NCBI GenBank assembly: GCA_031385005.1
Contig: JANNBB010000011.1
Location: 186,001-250,000, forward strand
DNA length: 64,000 bases
DNA from: JADKIH01 sp031385005
GTDB lineage: Bacteria > Bacteroidota > Bacteroidia > AKYH767-A > 2013-40CM-41-45
Direction: 5' to 3'
In this document: in pieces, positions 41,975-51,476 of the stretch
How the letters are laid out: each line of letters begins with the position of its first letter
Position numbering within the stretch: position 1 is the first letter of the stretch
Translations under genes and position numbers: made by a program
Notes under the pieces: model-generated
Told to the model about the DNA's origin: nothing
The model's input: the letters and a program-made list of their open reading frames with translations, nothing else
Database searches by the model: none

Positions 41975-43603
41975 GTGAGGAAAACAGTTCAGCAAATAAT
42001 TGCAGGTTTAGCATTTTTATATGCAAACAGCCTGTCTGCTCAGAATTTAGGCGGAGGTTCCATTCACGGTAACTTCCAACTTGATGCACAATATTATATT
42101 ACCGACTCACTCATCGGAGCACCTGAAGTTCCTGAGAAATTATTGAGTAATGGATTCGCCAACTTCATCTATAACCAGGGAAATTTTTCCGCAGGATTGC
42201 GCTATGAGAATTATACAAATCCTTTGCTTGGCTTCGACCCACGTTATAAAGGAAATGGAATTCCATATCGCTTTTTAAGCTATAAAAATAATGAGCTTGA
42301 AATTACTGCAGGAAATTTTTATGATCAATTCGGTAGCGGACTGGTCTTCCGCAGTTATGAAGAAAGAGGATTGGGTTACGACAATGCCATGGACGGACTT
42401 AGTATCAAATACAATCCGGTAAAAGGCTTGTATGTGAAAGGTATGATTGGTTATCAGCGTGACTTTTTTACCAAAGGAGAAGGTATCGTCCGTGGTGTTG
42501 ATGCGGAATGGAATCTGAATGAGTCATGCGCTAAAGGTGATAGCATGAAGACAAAGTACATACTCGGAGCAAACTTTGTCAGTAAATACCAGGACGATCA
42601 GGATCCTGTTATGATACTTCCTCAAAACGTTGGTGCAGGATCGGGGAGGTTGACAGTCATTCACGGACCTTTGACTGTCTCAGGAGAATTTGCTTACAAA
42701 GCCAATGATCCTTCATCGGCCAATAATTTAATTTACAAAGACGGATCTGCGGCATTGTTAACTGCAACGTATACAAAAAAAGGATTTGGCTTCACATTGG
42801 CTGCAAAGAGAATCGACAATATGAGTTTTCGTTCTGACAGAAATGCGACGCTCAACAGTTTGATCATAAATTATCTTCCTGCTTTAACGAAAAATCACAC
42901 GTATATTCTTGCCTCCATTTATCCTTATGCCACACAGCCCATTGGAGAGTTTGGCCTACAAGGCGAAATGTTTTTCAATATAAAGCCCGGAAATTTTCTA
43001 GGAGGTCGATACGGTTCTGATGTATCAATCAATTATTCACGTGCGCAGGCAATAGATAAGCAACCTACCGGCAATGACATCGGTTACAAATCCGACTTTC
43101 TAAAAACAGGCGACGAAATTTATTTCGAAGATTTTAATGCTGAATTGCATCATAAGTGGAGTAAGAAAGTGCAATCGATTATTTCTTACATCTATTTAAA
43201 TTACAATAAAGACGTCATCGAAGGAAGACAGGGTTTTGGCCATGTTTACAGCCACATCGGTGTTTTAGAAACAAGTTTTAAAATCAGCAGCAAAAGAAAT
43301 ATTCGCACCGAATTGCAACACCTTTTTTCTGAACAGGATCAGAAAAACTGGGCCTTGTTACTTGTAGAATATTCCGTTTCGCCACATTGGTTTTTTGCTG
43401 CCTTCGACCAGTGGAATTACGGAAATGAAGTAAGTGAAAAACGTTTCCATTATTATACAACATCGTTAGGGTATATACGTGGCTCCAACCGCATTCAATT
43501 AAGTTATGGCCGTCAGCGTGCAGGAATTTTATGTGTAGGCGGAGTTTGCCGTCAGGTTCCTGCATCGAATGGATTTGCAATGTCAATCACTAGTAGCTTC
43601 TAA
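41975..43603 (+). CDS. DUF6029-like predicted outer-membrane protein
   Basis: A 542-residue protein with a signal peptide (about residues 1-23, ending ANSLSAQ). The rest has many alternating beta-strand patterns with aromatic ends and closes with FAMSITSSF, a terminal phenylalanine typical of outer-membrane barrels. The N-terminal GGGSIHGNFQLDAQYYITD resembles the DUF6029 family of Bacteroidota, as I recall. The start is GTG at 41975; the next gene begins 4 bases after the stop. In this cluster it could anchor or pass electrons or substrates for the thioredoxin-fold partners, but no function is shown. Confidence 0.8.
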   Translation: MRKTVQQIIAGLAFLYANSLSAQNLGGGSIHGNFQLDAQYYITDSLIGAPEVPEKLLSNGFANFIYNQGNFSAGLRYENYTNPLLGFDPRYKGNGIPYRFLSYKNNELEITAGNFYDQFGSGLVFRSYEERGLGYDNAMDGLSIKYNPVKGLYVKGMIGYQRDFFTKGEGIVRGVDAEWNLNESCAKGDSMKTKYILGANFVSKYQDDQDPVMILPQNVGAGSGRLTVIHGPLTVSGEFAYKANDPSSANNLIYKDGSAALLTATYTKKGFGFTLAAKRIDNMSFRSDRNATLNSLIINYLPALTKNHTYILASIYPYATQPIGEFGLQGEMFFNIKPGNFLGGRYGSDVSINYSRAQAIDKQPTGNDIGYKSDFLKTGDEIYFEDFNAELHHKWSKKVQSIISYIYLNYNKDVIEGRQGFGHVYSHIGVLETSFKISSKRNIRTELQHLFSEQDQKNWALLLVEYSVSPHWFFAAFDQWNYGNEVSEKRFHYYTTSLGYIRGSNRIQLSYGRQRAGILCVGGVCRQVPASNGFAMSITSSF

Positions 43604-43607
43604 TATC

Positions 43608-44495
43608 ATGAAATTAAAAAATATTATTATTTCTTTCCTTATCGTACTGCTTTATAACGGATGCGATAAAATTGAAGGACCTTACCGCGAAGCCGTTGTC
43701 GTAAACGACTTTTGTACGACCGGAATCGAAGATTCTATTCCAAGTAGAAAGGTTCTTGTTGAAGATTACACCGGTCACCTATGCGGAAATTGTCCTGCTG
43801 CCGGTGTTTACCTAAACGATACATTGAAAGCTTTATATGGACATTGCCTCGTTGTTATCAGTGTGCATGCAGGTTTTTTCGCCGGCACCTGTCCTACTGC
43901 AATTGCTTGCCCGGGTAACCAGCCATCAGGTTCGTTTACAACCGATTTTACCACACCTGCCGGAAATGCATGGAATACTTTTTTCGGCATTACCGGAAAT
44001 CCAAAGGGAATGATTAACCGGATAGATTATCCGGGAGGTACACATTCAAAAGCATTAACTGCATGGTCATCCGCAGTTGCTTCTGAATTGGCTAAACCCG
44101 TTAATGCGAAAGTTGAAATCACTAATACATTTAACGTTGCCTCAAACTCAGTTAGCATTGCTGTAAAGTCTGATTTTCTTGAAGATCTTCCCGGCGATTA
44201 CAAACTTCAGGTTGTAATTACAGAAGACAATCTCATTGACTGGCAGGTATGGTATTTTCATACCCCTGAATTTGTTCCGGACTATGTGCATCATCATGTC
44301 TTACGCGATGTTGTAAATTCTACATGGGGCGAGGATATCGCAACCGGAGGCGTAACGGCTGGTACATCGGTTACAAAAAACTACACGAAGAATCTCAACA
44401 GCACATGGATTGCTGATGAATGCAACATTGTAGCTTTCATTTACAAGAGCGATACGTATGAGGTAATTGAGGTGTCGGAGAAGGCGGTGAAGTAA
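43608..44495 (+). CDS. Omp28-related outer-membrane lipoprotein
   Basis: A 295-residue predicted lipoprotein. I start at the ATG at 43608, because the signal MKLKNIIISFLIVLLYNGC with lipobox cysteine 19 follows directly; the 13 codons before it overlap the DUF6029-like gene. The Omp28 domain has a thioredoxin-like start, VLVEDYTGHLCGNCPAAGVY, with CGNC at the active-site position. No T9SS sorting domain is present, unlike the 637-aa relative, so it likely stays attached to the membrane. It ends the four-gene redox cluster. Confidence 0.87.
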   Translation: MKLKNIIISFLIVLLYNGCDKIEGPYREAVVVNDFCTTGIEDSIPSRKVLVEDYTGHLCGNCPAAGVYLNDTLKALYGHCLVVISVHAGFFAGTCPTAIACPGNQPSGSFTTDFTTPAGNAWNTFFGITGNPKGMINRIDYPGGTHSKALTAWSSAVASELAKPVNAKVEITNTFNVASNSVSIAVKSDFLEDLPGDYKLQVVITEDNLIDWQVWYFHTPEFVPDYVHHHVLRDVVNSTWGEDIATGGVTAGTSVTKNYTKNLNSTWIADECNIVAFIYKSDTYEVIEVSEKAVK

Positions 44496-44627
44496 TTTAG
44501 GGCTTTTACCATCAGAGGTTTTTGGTATTCTATCTATAGGTAAATATCTGAAAAAGTGAAAATTTAGGGATCCCCAATTGTTTTTCTTAAATTGGATAAA
44601 ATTTAATTTTTTCATAACCTATAAACG

Positions 44628-47600
44628 ATGAATGCCAAACTACTAATTTCCTGTGTTTTTGTATTGAACTTTATCTTATTCAGTAACTGTTTTGCGCAAT
44701 CTCACGACCCCCATCGAGGAATGACTGTAACAAATTTCCTTACGTTAACTCCTGCTTCGATTAATAATGGTATAGGCAAAGTTTCCATTCCCTTCACTGT
44801 TCTTGGAACCCCAAAAGAAGACTCATTACTTACCTATGCCAGAGAGAATCATATTACCCACTTGGAATTATATGGTGTATATAAAATTTTTAGATATGGG
44901 AATGATACTGTAAATACTGTTTTACCCGGTGGAATTTCTTTACGCACAGGATTATGTAATTTTATTAATAAAGCCAAAAATCAATATTGTATTACTGAAA
45001 TTGGTGCTGCAGGCGAAAGCCAAGTATTTTTTGACAGCGTAATCATTAATAACCTTTTTGGGCAATCGGATACTTTTCTTTTGGATTCAGCTGAAACGAG
45101 TTTTTTTTCTTCAAATCCTTCCTTATATAATTTGCTAACTACACAATATTTGCAGTCCGATTCTCTTTATTTTTTATCCGAACAAATACGATTTTACTTG
45201 CAAATAACACGGTTTAATAATTTCTGCTCAAGTCACTTTGATTTTCTTAGTGTTGTAAATGAAATATGGAATCCTCGGGACTCAATTGAGTTGCATACTG
45301 TTTACATTCCTTTATTACATCATCTTGATTCAATAAAACTTTTTTATAACAGTACACATCCAACAACACCAATTAAAATTTCCGCTTATGTGAAAGCAGA
45401 AATTAATATGCCCTATGACTTGGTTTATGTACGATTATTGGACGGCTTCGACACCATTGCTCCAATAGCCGACAGATTATTTTCTGTTCATTATGCTTCA
45501 AACCCGGTTTCACAATATACCGGTTGGGAAAATGAAGACAACATATTTCACGACAATAGAACTAGTGACAGCACAGATTACCATCCTTATTTTTCTACTG
45601 AAACAATATACACGAATTATTACATTAATAATCTCGGATATTGGCTCCGGAATCCATACTACAACAATATTTTTAATGCTGAAAATATTTGGTATCGTTT
45701 ATGGCGACAAGACGCAGATGTTAATGTTCTACTGCCTTCTGAAAATGCAGTTGAACAGGGAGGGTTTCACTATTTCGATTCCAAATCCATGACCGACTCA
45801 TTAAAGGATCCGCGTATTTTTACTTCTAATTCACCTATTTGTACCAATGGAAACTCAGGCGATACGGCCAGATTCAATTATACTGGCCCAAGAGAAGATA
45901 GCATTGCCTATACTTTTACCATCCGAAATAAAAATAATGTTCAAGTACATTTTTCTACTGGATTTACTCCATCGACAAATGTGTTTCCTGATAGTCTTCA
46001 TCTTTCAGCTGTTCACCTTGATACCCTTAACAGCCCATATGTTTGTATTTTATCATTATCTTATCGAAGCGGATGCTCGTATTCTTTTTCTGATACTATG
46101 TTTTTAAATTCAAGATCATTTATTCAAGCACTTACTCCACGAACATTTTGCGAGGGAAGCAGTGTTTTGCTTCGTTCTAACAATGGCAGCACCTACCAAT
46201 GGAGAAAAAATGGTATTCAAATCTCAGGAGCAAATAGTAAGGAATATTGGGCTGACACATCCGGTATTTATAGTTGCGTCATTACCGGGGGAGGTTGTCA
46301 TTTAAATACCATTTCTAATAGTATTGCGGTAAACTCGTTGTTTGACACCCCAATTGAAATTTATATTAATTGTTTAAACGATTCAACTGCAGATTTATCA
46401 GTTACCCCTCAACTTCCAATCGGAACATTGTATTATTGGAACACAAACGATACAACGCCTTCAATAATCACAACACTTCGCGATGCTTTCGACTACAAAG
46501 TAATTGTCAATTATCCATCCGGATGTTTTGAATCAAACGTTACAAGTCTTAAATTACCTGCCATAACTCCACATCCGGATATTGTTTTTAGAAAAGGATT
46601 CTCACAATATTGTTCCGGTCAATTTGATTCTTTGATTTTTAGCCCTTCTGATTATATTCTAAGTTCACTTTATAAATGGAGCTATAACAATTACGATACA
46701 ACAACAGTAGCGGACTTTTACATTACCCCGCCTCCGTTGAATTCGTTTACCTTATACCTTCAACAAACCAGTCCTTCGGGATGCGATAATACTTTTAATG
46801 ATACTTTATTAATTTCCGTTTTTAATTGTTGTTCTGCAATGGATTCTACAAATTTTGCTATTGATTCCTCCTCCAACTACCCCGCCGGATTTGTTTCAAC
46901 CCAAGTCAATGTGCGGGGAGATTTTTACATCGTTGCTGATTTTACAATTCATTCTTCAACCTTAGAAATGGACTCTTCGGCTCATATTTATGTGCTTCCC
47001 GGAGTAACACTTAACATTGAAAACAACTCCTTTATTCAAGCTTGTGGAACTCACTGGAAAGGAATTTATCTGGCCGACGGCTCTTTTTTGAATATCTCCG
47101 GTTCCACTATCTCGCAAGCCGATACGGCCATTTCTGCCGAGGGAAGTGCTCAGGTTATTCTGCATGACAATGTGTTGAGTAATAATTTTACCGGCTTGTC
47201 TTTGCATGATGGAAACTTTAACACCTCTGTAATTGAAGGAAACCGCTTTCAGGGATCTTTGCAAATCGGACAAAAGGGAATTCGATTGTCCAATGTCCCG
47301 CAGGTTTCTATCGGTCAAATATCAGGTGATCAGAATATTTTCCGAGCGCTTTATTACGGTATCTATGCGTTAAACAGTGATGCGGAAATATTGGCATGTA
47401 CGTTTGATTCCATTTTTAGAACCTGTACACCCGGACCGGGTTCTTTTGAAAAAGCCTGTTCTTTCTTTTCTGGCTCTGCTGTTTTGGGATACTCACCGGC
47501 AAGTAAAAACGTTATTACCGTTGGCGGATCTCCGGCAAAGGCCTGTTACTTTTACAATTGCCGTAGCGGTATTACACTCATTGGTGATGTGAATTTGACT

Positions 47601-49283
47601 GCCTCGCACAATCTCTTCGACAATGCCTCCTACCAAAGATCCGAAACATCCTATGCCATTTATGCCATCGAATCTGATTCCAGTGAAAGAACCATTGTCG
47701 AAAATCATGTTGATAATTTTAAGAATGGATTTCATCTGTATAATTCTCTGAGCGCTAAAGTGCGCATCTTCAACAATTTCTTTAACCATCATTCGCTTGC
47801 CAATTCTCCTGCCGGCAACATTGCTATCAGTTTGGAATCGGTTAATCCCAATGCTGCCGATACGCTTGAAATCGACAATAATTTTATCAGCCATTTCGAC
47901 AAGGGAATTATTGCCGCCAATCAACAACGACTGTGCATACGCGGAAATCAAATAGCCATTGATTACAGCACCATCCCCGACCGCACTTGGGCCGGGATAA
48001 AAGTTTACAGAGGTATAGGAGATACGATTTTTAACAACACCATTACCCGTGCATGGGCTCCTTTAAATGTTTTTGAAAAAAGACTTTTCGGAATCTCGAT
48101 GGAATCGGGTGAAGATAATGTAGTCAACAACAATACACTCATCAATCTTGGAACCGGAATACGCTTCTTTAACTCAGCAATCCAAAATATAGTTACCTGC
48201 AACTCGCTCTCACAAAACCTAAATCAAATCACGCTGGAAGTGGCTCACATCGGTGATCAGGGTGATGCTTCAAGGGCTTCTGATAATTTCTGGACCCGTC
48301 TGGATAACGGCCAGCAGCAAACACTGGCCAATATTCTGATCATTGATTCTGTCTTTTTGCCTCCTTTACCTGTTTGGTGGGTACAAAACTTACCGGGATT
48401 TCATCCGGATATTAATGGTTTAAATTGTCCGGGTTATATATGTCCTTTTCCTTCTCCAATATCTATATCCTCAGCACCATCTGCAAACTCCTGCAGTTAT
48501 GGCTGTAACGATCCTGATTGCATACAAGCATTGGTTGCAGATCTGATCAGTTCCCTTTTAGGCAGTACCGATCCGGATAATATGACAGAATATTTAAAAA
48601 GAAAATATGCCTTTGATTTAATTAAACAGGACACCTTGCTTATGCATTTAGGAAATGCCAATGACATTAAATTGCAGGATTTCTATGCAGAAATGTCGTT
48701 GAGCAATTCATTTTATTTGAATGCTATTTTGGATTTACTCTCCCGCAACGATACGTTGTATGCATCCATTATTAACAGTTTTATCACTCCTGAGAATTTA
48801 TTTGAGTCCAATATAATTATGCTCAATGAAATTTATCTCGCTACCTGGGCACAGGGAAATTTCTATATCGATAGTATTTCAAGGGCAAAACTTGAATTCA
48901 TTGCTTTGCAAAATCCAATCAGTGGCGGTGAAGCGGTTTATGGCGCGCGCATTATGTTGGGATTGGACATTGCAGATTACTATTTTGAATTCAATAGCCA
49001 AAAGCAAAGGAAAGAAACCATTACCACTGCCAATACACTGGGGCGAATCATTCCAAACCCCAATTCAGGAGAAATGCAATTTGTTTACCGTCTAAAAGAA
49101 GAAGACAATGCTTTGCTTGAAATTTTTGATATAAAAGGAGTGCTTTTGCAATCATTCAAACTGGATCCGTTTGTTCAGAGCATACCTATTCACATGGAAG
49201 ATTTGCCTTGTGGAATTTATCCTTACAGATTAATTATCAATGACACTAAAATCAGCAGTGATAAAATTCTGATTAAAAAATGA
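44628..49283 (+). CDS. Multidomain T9SS cargo protein (large partner of cassette 2)
   Basis: A 1551-residue exported protein, paralogous to the 1926-aa protein at 5149-10929. Signal peptide about residues 1-24 (ending NCFAQ). The N-terminal domain (about 25-400) shares LLTYARENHITHLELYG, KAKNQYCITEIGAAGES and FDFLSVVNEIWN; E212 and E325 match E218 and E364 of the paralogue. An Ig-like domain (about 501-565, TFCEGSSVLLRSNNGS), a parallel beta-helix (about 749-1234), a helical part and QNPISGGEAVYGAR (about 1427) follow. The end is a type A sorting domain (IIPNPNSGEM to DKILIKK). SprB repeats and the Cys/Thr insert of the paralogue are absent. It overlaps the next gene by ATGA. Function unknown. 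Confidence 0.9.
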   Translation: MNAKLLISCVFVLNFILFSNCFAQSHDPHRGMTVTNFLTLTPASINNGIGKVSIPFTVLGTPKEDSLLTYARENHITHLELYGVYKIFRYGNDTVNTVLPGGISLRTGLCNFINKAKNQYCITEIGAAGESQVFFDSVIINNLFGQSDTFLLDSAETSFFSSNPSLYNLLTTQYLQSDSLYFLSEQIRFYLQITRFNNFCSSHFDFLSVVNEIWNPRDSIELHTVYIPLLHHLDSIKLFYNSTHPTTPIKISAYVKAEINMPYDLVYVRLLDGFDTIAPIADRLFSVHYASNPVSQYTGWENEDNIFHDNRTSDSTDYHPYFSTETIYTNYYINNLGYWLRNPYYNNIFNAENIWYRLWRQDADVNVLLPSENAVEQGGFHYFDSKSMTDSLKDPRIFTSNSPICTNGNSGDTARFNYTGPREDSIAYTFTIRNKNNVQVHFSTGFTPSTNVFPDSLHLSAVHLDTLNSPYVCILSLSYRSGCSYSFSDTMFLNSRSFIQALTPRTFCEGSSVLLRSNNGSTYQWRKNGIQISGANSKEYWADTSGIYSCVITGGGCHLNTISNSIAVNSLFDTPIEIYINCLNDSTADLSVTPQLPIGTLYYWNTNDTTPSIITTLRDAFDYKVIVNYPSGCFESNVTSLKLPAITPHPDIVFRKGFSQYCSGQFDSLIFSPSDYILSSLYKWSYNNYDTTTVADFYITPPPLNSFTLYLQQTSPSGCDNTFNDTLLISVFNCCSAMDSTNFAIDSSSNYPAGFVSTQVNVRGDFYIVADFTIHSSTLEMDSSAHIYVLPGVTLNIENNSFIQACGTHWKGIYLADGSFLNISGSTISQADTAISAEGSAQVILHDNVLSNNFTGLSLHDGNFNTSVIEGNRFQGSLQIGQKGIRLSNVPQVSIGQISGDQNIFRALYYGIYALNSDAEILACTFDSIFRTCTPGPGSFEKACSFFSGSAVLGYSPASKNVITVGGSPAKACYFYNCRSGITLIGDVNLTASHNLFDNASYQRSETSYAIYAIESDSSERTIVENHVDNFKNGFHLYNSLSAKVRIFNNFFNHHSLANSPAGNIAISLESVNPNAADTLEIDNNFISHFDKGIIAANQQRLCIRGNQIAIDYSTIPDRTWAGIKVYRGIGDTIFNNTITRAWAPLNVFEKRLFGISMESGEDNVVNNNTLINLGTGIRFFNSAIQNIVTCNSLSQNLNQITLEVAHIGDQGDASRASDNFWTRLDNGQQQTLANILIIDSVFLPPLPVWWVQNLPGFHPDINGLNCPGYICPFPSPISISSAPSANSCSYGCNDPDCIQALVADLISSLLGSTDPDNMTEYLKRKYAFDLIKQDTLLMHLGNANDIKLQDFYAEMSLSNSFYLNAILDLLSRNDTLYASIINSFITPENLFESNIIMLNEIYLATWAQGNFYIDSISRAKLEFIALQNPISGGEAVYGARIMLGLDIADYYFEFNSQKQRKETITTANTLGRIIPNPNSGEMQFVYRLKEEDNALLEIFDIKGVLLQSFKLDPFVQSIPIHMEDLPCGIYPYRLIINDTKISSDKILIKK

Positions 49284-50773
49284 AAACACTGTCAATCCTA
49301 TTAATAGTTTTTTCTTTTTTTGAATGCCTCGCTCAAAAGCAGGACAGAATCTGGCTCTTTGCCGATAGTGCCGGTATTGATTTTAATGACCCTGCAAATC
49401 CTGTGGCTATTTATTCCAATTTAACAAGAAGTAATGGAGCTTTAATCCAACCTGCCGCCTCTTTTTCTTCAATTGCAGACAATTCCGGACAATTGCTTTT
49501 TTATTCCGCTGGCATTGAAACAAATTTTGACAGAGGCGGTAGAGTCTTTAATAAATACATGCAGGTTATGCCTCATGGAGATAGTATTTTTGCATATCCG
49601 TGGATTGGCCAGGGTTGTTTAATTGTTCCCTATGCTGATAGTCAAACAAAGTTTTTTTTGTTCACTTTAAATAGACAAGGAAATGGTTACACTTACTCCT
49701 ATTACTCCGTAATTGACATGTCATTAGACAGTGGAAGAGGTGATGTAACCATCAAGAACATTCCACTTGTAGTAGACGAAGTAAATGAGAAGATGACCGC
49801 TGTAAAACATGCCAATGGGAGAGACTGGTGGGTAATATTGCAGGCTACAAATACAGATGAGTTTATTAAATTTCTTATTACCCCAAATAGTTTATCTGCT
49901 CCAATCAGACAAGCTATTGGTTCAATTTACAACCCTGCTAAATTTTTCGGTCAGATGTTTTTTTCCAAAGATGGCGACAAACTCGGACTGGTAGGATCGG
50001 GAGGATATGTGGATATTTTTGATTTTGATCGTTGCAGTGGCGATTTATTTAATTACCGCAATGCAGGAGAACAGGTTTTTTCACAACAAAACAGGTATGT
50101 AGGTTGTAGTTTTTCTCCCAATGGAAATGTGTTTTATGCTTCTCCCAATTGGTATGAATATAAAAATATCTATCAGTATGATCTCACAGCCTCTAACATC
50201 CTTGCCACAAAACAAACTGTTTTCAATTATCCCGATACAGGCATTTTTCAATACCTTCAAATGGGCCAGCATCTGCTTGGACCAGATGGAAATATATATG
50301 TAGCAAAAGGAAACGGATATGGCGGTATCAATTCAAATACGTATTATACACATCATATCGATGCCATTACTAATCCCAATCAACTTGGGCCAGGTTGTAA
50401 TTACCAGCCGGCATTTTTTGATTTAGGAACAGGCAGAACAATACATGGACTTCCTAATATGGTTAACTATAGTTTGGGACAAGTATCAGGAAGCATTTGC
50501 GATAGCTTACACCTTGATATAAGCAGGGTGAATGCCGACAAATACTTCACACTTTTTCCCAATCCGGTAAAAGACCATCTGACTATTGAAATTAAAGCGC
50601 AGGGTACATTTCATGTGCAGATCACAGATATATTAGGGAACAATCAATTTGAAAAAACAATCAATACCGGTTCCCATGTATTAGATGTTGCTGCCATTTC
50701 TCAAGGTGTTTATAAAATAACGTTTAAGGGAGAGGGAGTTGCTCTTTCGAGGAAAGTGATTATCTTGAATTAA
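49280..50773 (+). CDS. T9SS-exported KHANGRDWW protein (small partner of cassette 2)
   Basis: A 497-residue exported protein. Signal peptide about residues 1-18 (ending FECLAQ), then KQDRIWLFADSAGIDFNDP. Central motifs AVKHANGRDWWVIL near 175 and FSKDGDKLGLVGSGGYVDIFD near 232 match the 493-aa gene of cassette 1. The C-terminal 75 or so residues form a type A sorting domain (LFPNPVKDHLTIEI to LSRKVIILN). The start ATG overlaps the TGA of the large gene, so translation is coupled. A propeller-like fold is my guess from repeated strand patterns. No catalytic motif is recognised. Confidence 0.9.
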   Translation: MKTLSILLIVFSFFECLAQKQDRIWLFADSAGIDFNDPANPVAIYSNLTRSNGALIQPAASFSSIADNSGQLLFYSAGIETNFDRGGRVFNKYMQVMPHGDSIFAYPWIGQGCLIVPYADSQTKFFLFTLNRQGNGYTYSYYSVIDMSLDSGRGDVTIKNIPLVVDEVNEKMTAVKHANGRDWWVILQATNTDEFIKFLITPNSLSAPIRQAIGSIYNPAKFFGQMFFSKDGDKLGLVGSGGYVDIFDFDRCSGDLFNYRNAGEQVFSQQNRYVGCSFSPNGNVFYASPNWYEYKNIYQYDLTASNILATKQTVFNYPDTGIFQYLQMGQHLLGPDGNIYVAKGNGYGGINSNTYYTHHIDAITNPNQLGPGCNYQPAFFDLGTGRTIHGLPNMVNYSLGQVSGSICDSLHLDISRVNADKYFTLFPNPVKDHLTIEIKAQGTFHVQITDILGNNQFEKTINTGSHVLDVAAISQGVYKITFKGEGVALSRKVIILN

Positions 50774-50816
50774 ACCAACTTTATTTTTTAAATTCGTCGT
50801 ATTTTAAACTCAACAA

Positions 50817-51404
50817 ATGCGTTCAATTATTATTTTCTTACTCATTTTGTTTTCTGAAATTTTACATGCCCAGAATTTCGATGCAGGAATAAGAATGGGT
50901 TTCTGCGGATCGCAGGTAAATGGCGACAACCTCAGTGGATTTGATAAAGTCGGTTTAATCGGCGGCGCTTTTGTAAGAAGGAAATTTTCGGAAAATGTTG
51001 CTTTGCAGATGGAAATGGTCTTCATTCAAAAAGGCAGCCGCAAACCAACGGACGACTTCAATAATTTTTACAGACTAAGGGTACATTATATAGAAGTCCC
51101 GCTTTTATTACTTTACAATGTTTCGAAAAAAATCACCTTTACCGGCGGTCCTTCTTTTGGGACATTGATATTTTCTGCCGAAGATGACCAATTCGGTTTA
51201 TACAGGAATTCAATTCCATTTAAGAAATATGAATTGGCCGGTAATGGAGGACTAATTTATAAGTTAAGCGACAACTGGGCATTCGACGCCCGGTATAGTC
51301 ACTCAATTTCTACAATAAGGCCTTTTCCCGGAGCCAGTCTTACTTTTTTCGATAAAGGACAATACAACGTAGTCATCGAGTTTTCCCTGTTATACGGTTT
51401 TTAA
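50817..51404 (+). CDS. Outer-membrane beta-barrel (porin-like / PorT-like) protein
   Basis: A 195-residue protein with a signal peptide (about 1-19, ending EILHAQ), then alternating strand patterns starting NFDAGIRMGFCGSQVNG. It ends VVIEFSLLYGF, with a terminal aromatic residue. It belongs to the broad 'outer membrane beta-barrel domain' group of Bacteroidota (PF13568-like), whose members include PorT, but specific PorT function cannot be claimed. It follows cassette 2 by 43 bases on the same strand, so co-transcription is possible. Confidence 0.82.
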   Translation: MRSIIIFLLILFSEILHAQNFDAGIRMGFCGSQVNGDNLSGFDKVGLIGGAFVRRKFSENVALQMEMVFIQKGSRKPTDDFNNFYRLRVHYIEVPLLLLYNVSKKITFTGGPSFGTLIFSAEDDQFGLYRNSIPFKKYELAGNGGLIYKLSDNWAFDARYSHSISTIRPFPGASLTFFDKGQYNVVIEFSLLYGF

Positions 51405-51476
51405 ATGTCCGAAATGGGTTATTTCACCCTCTGATAATTTTGTATCTTCGTGTTCAGAAAAGGTCAGAAAAGGAAA

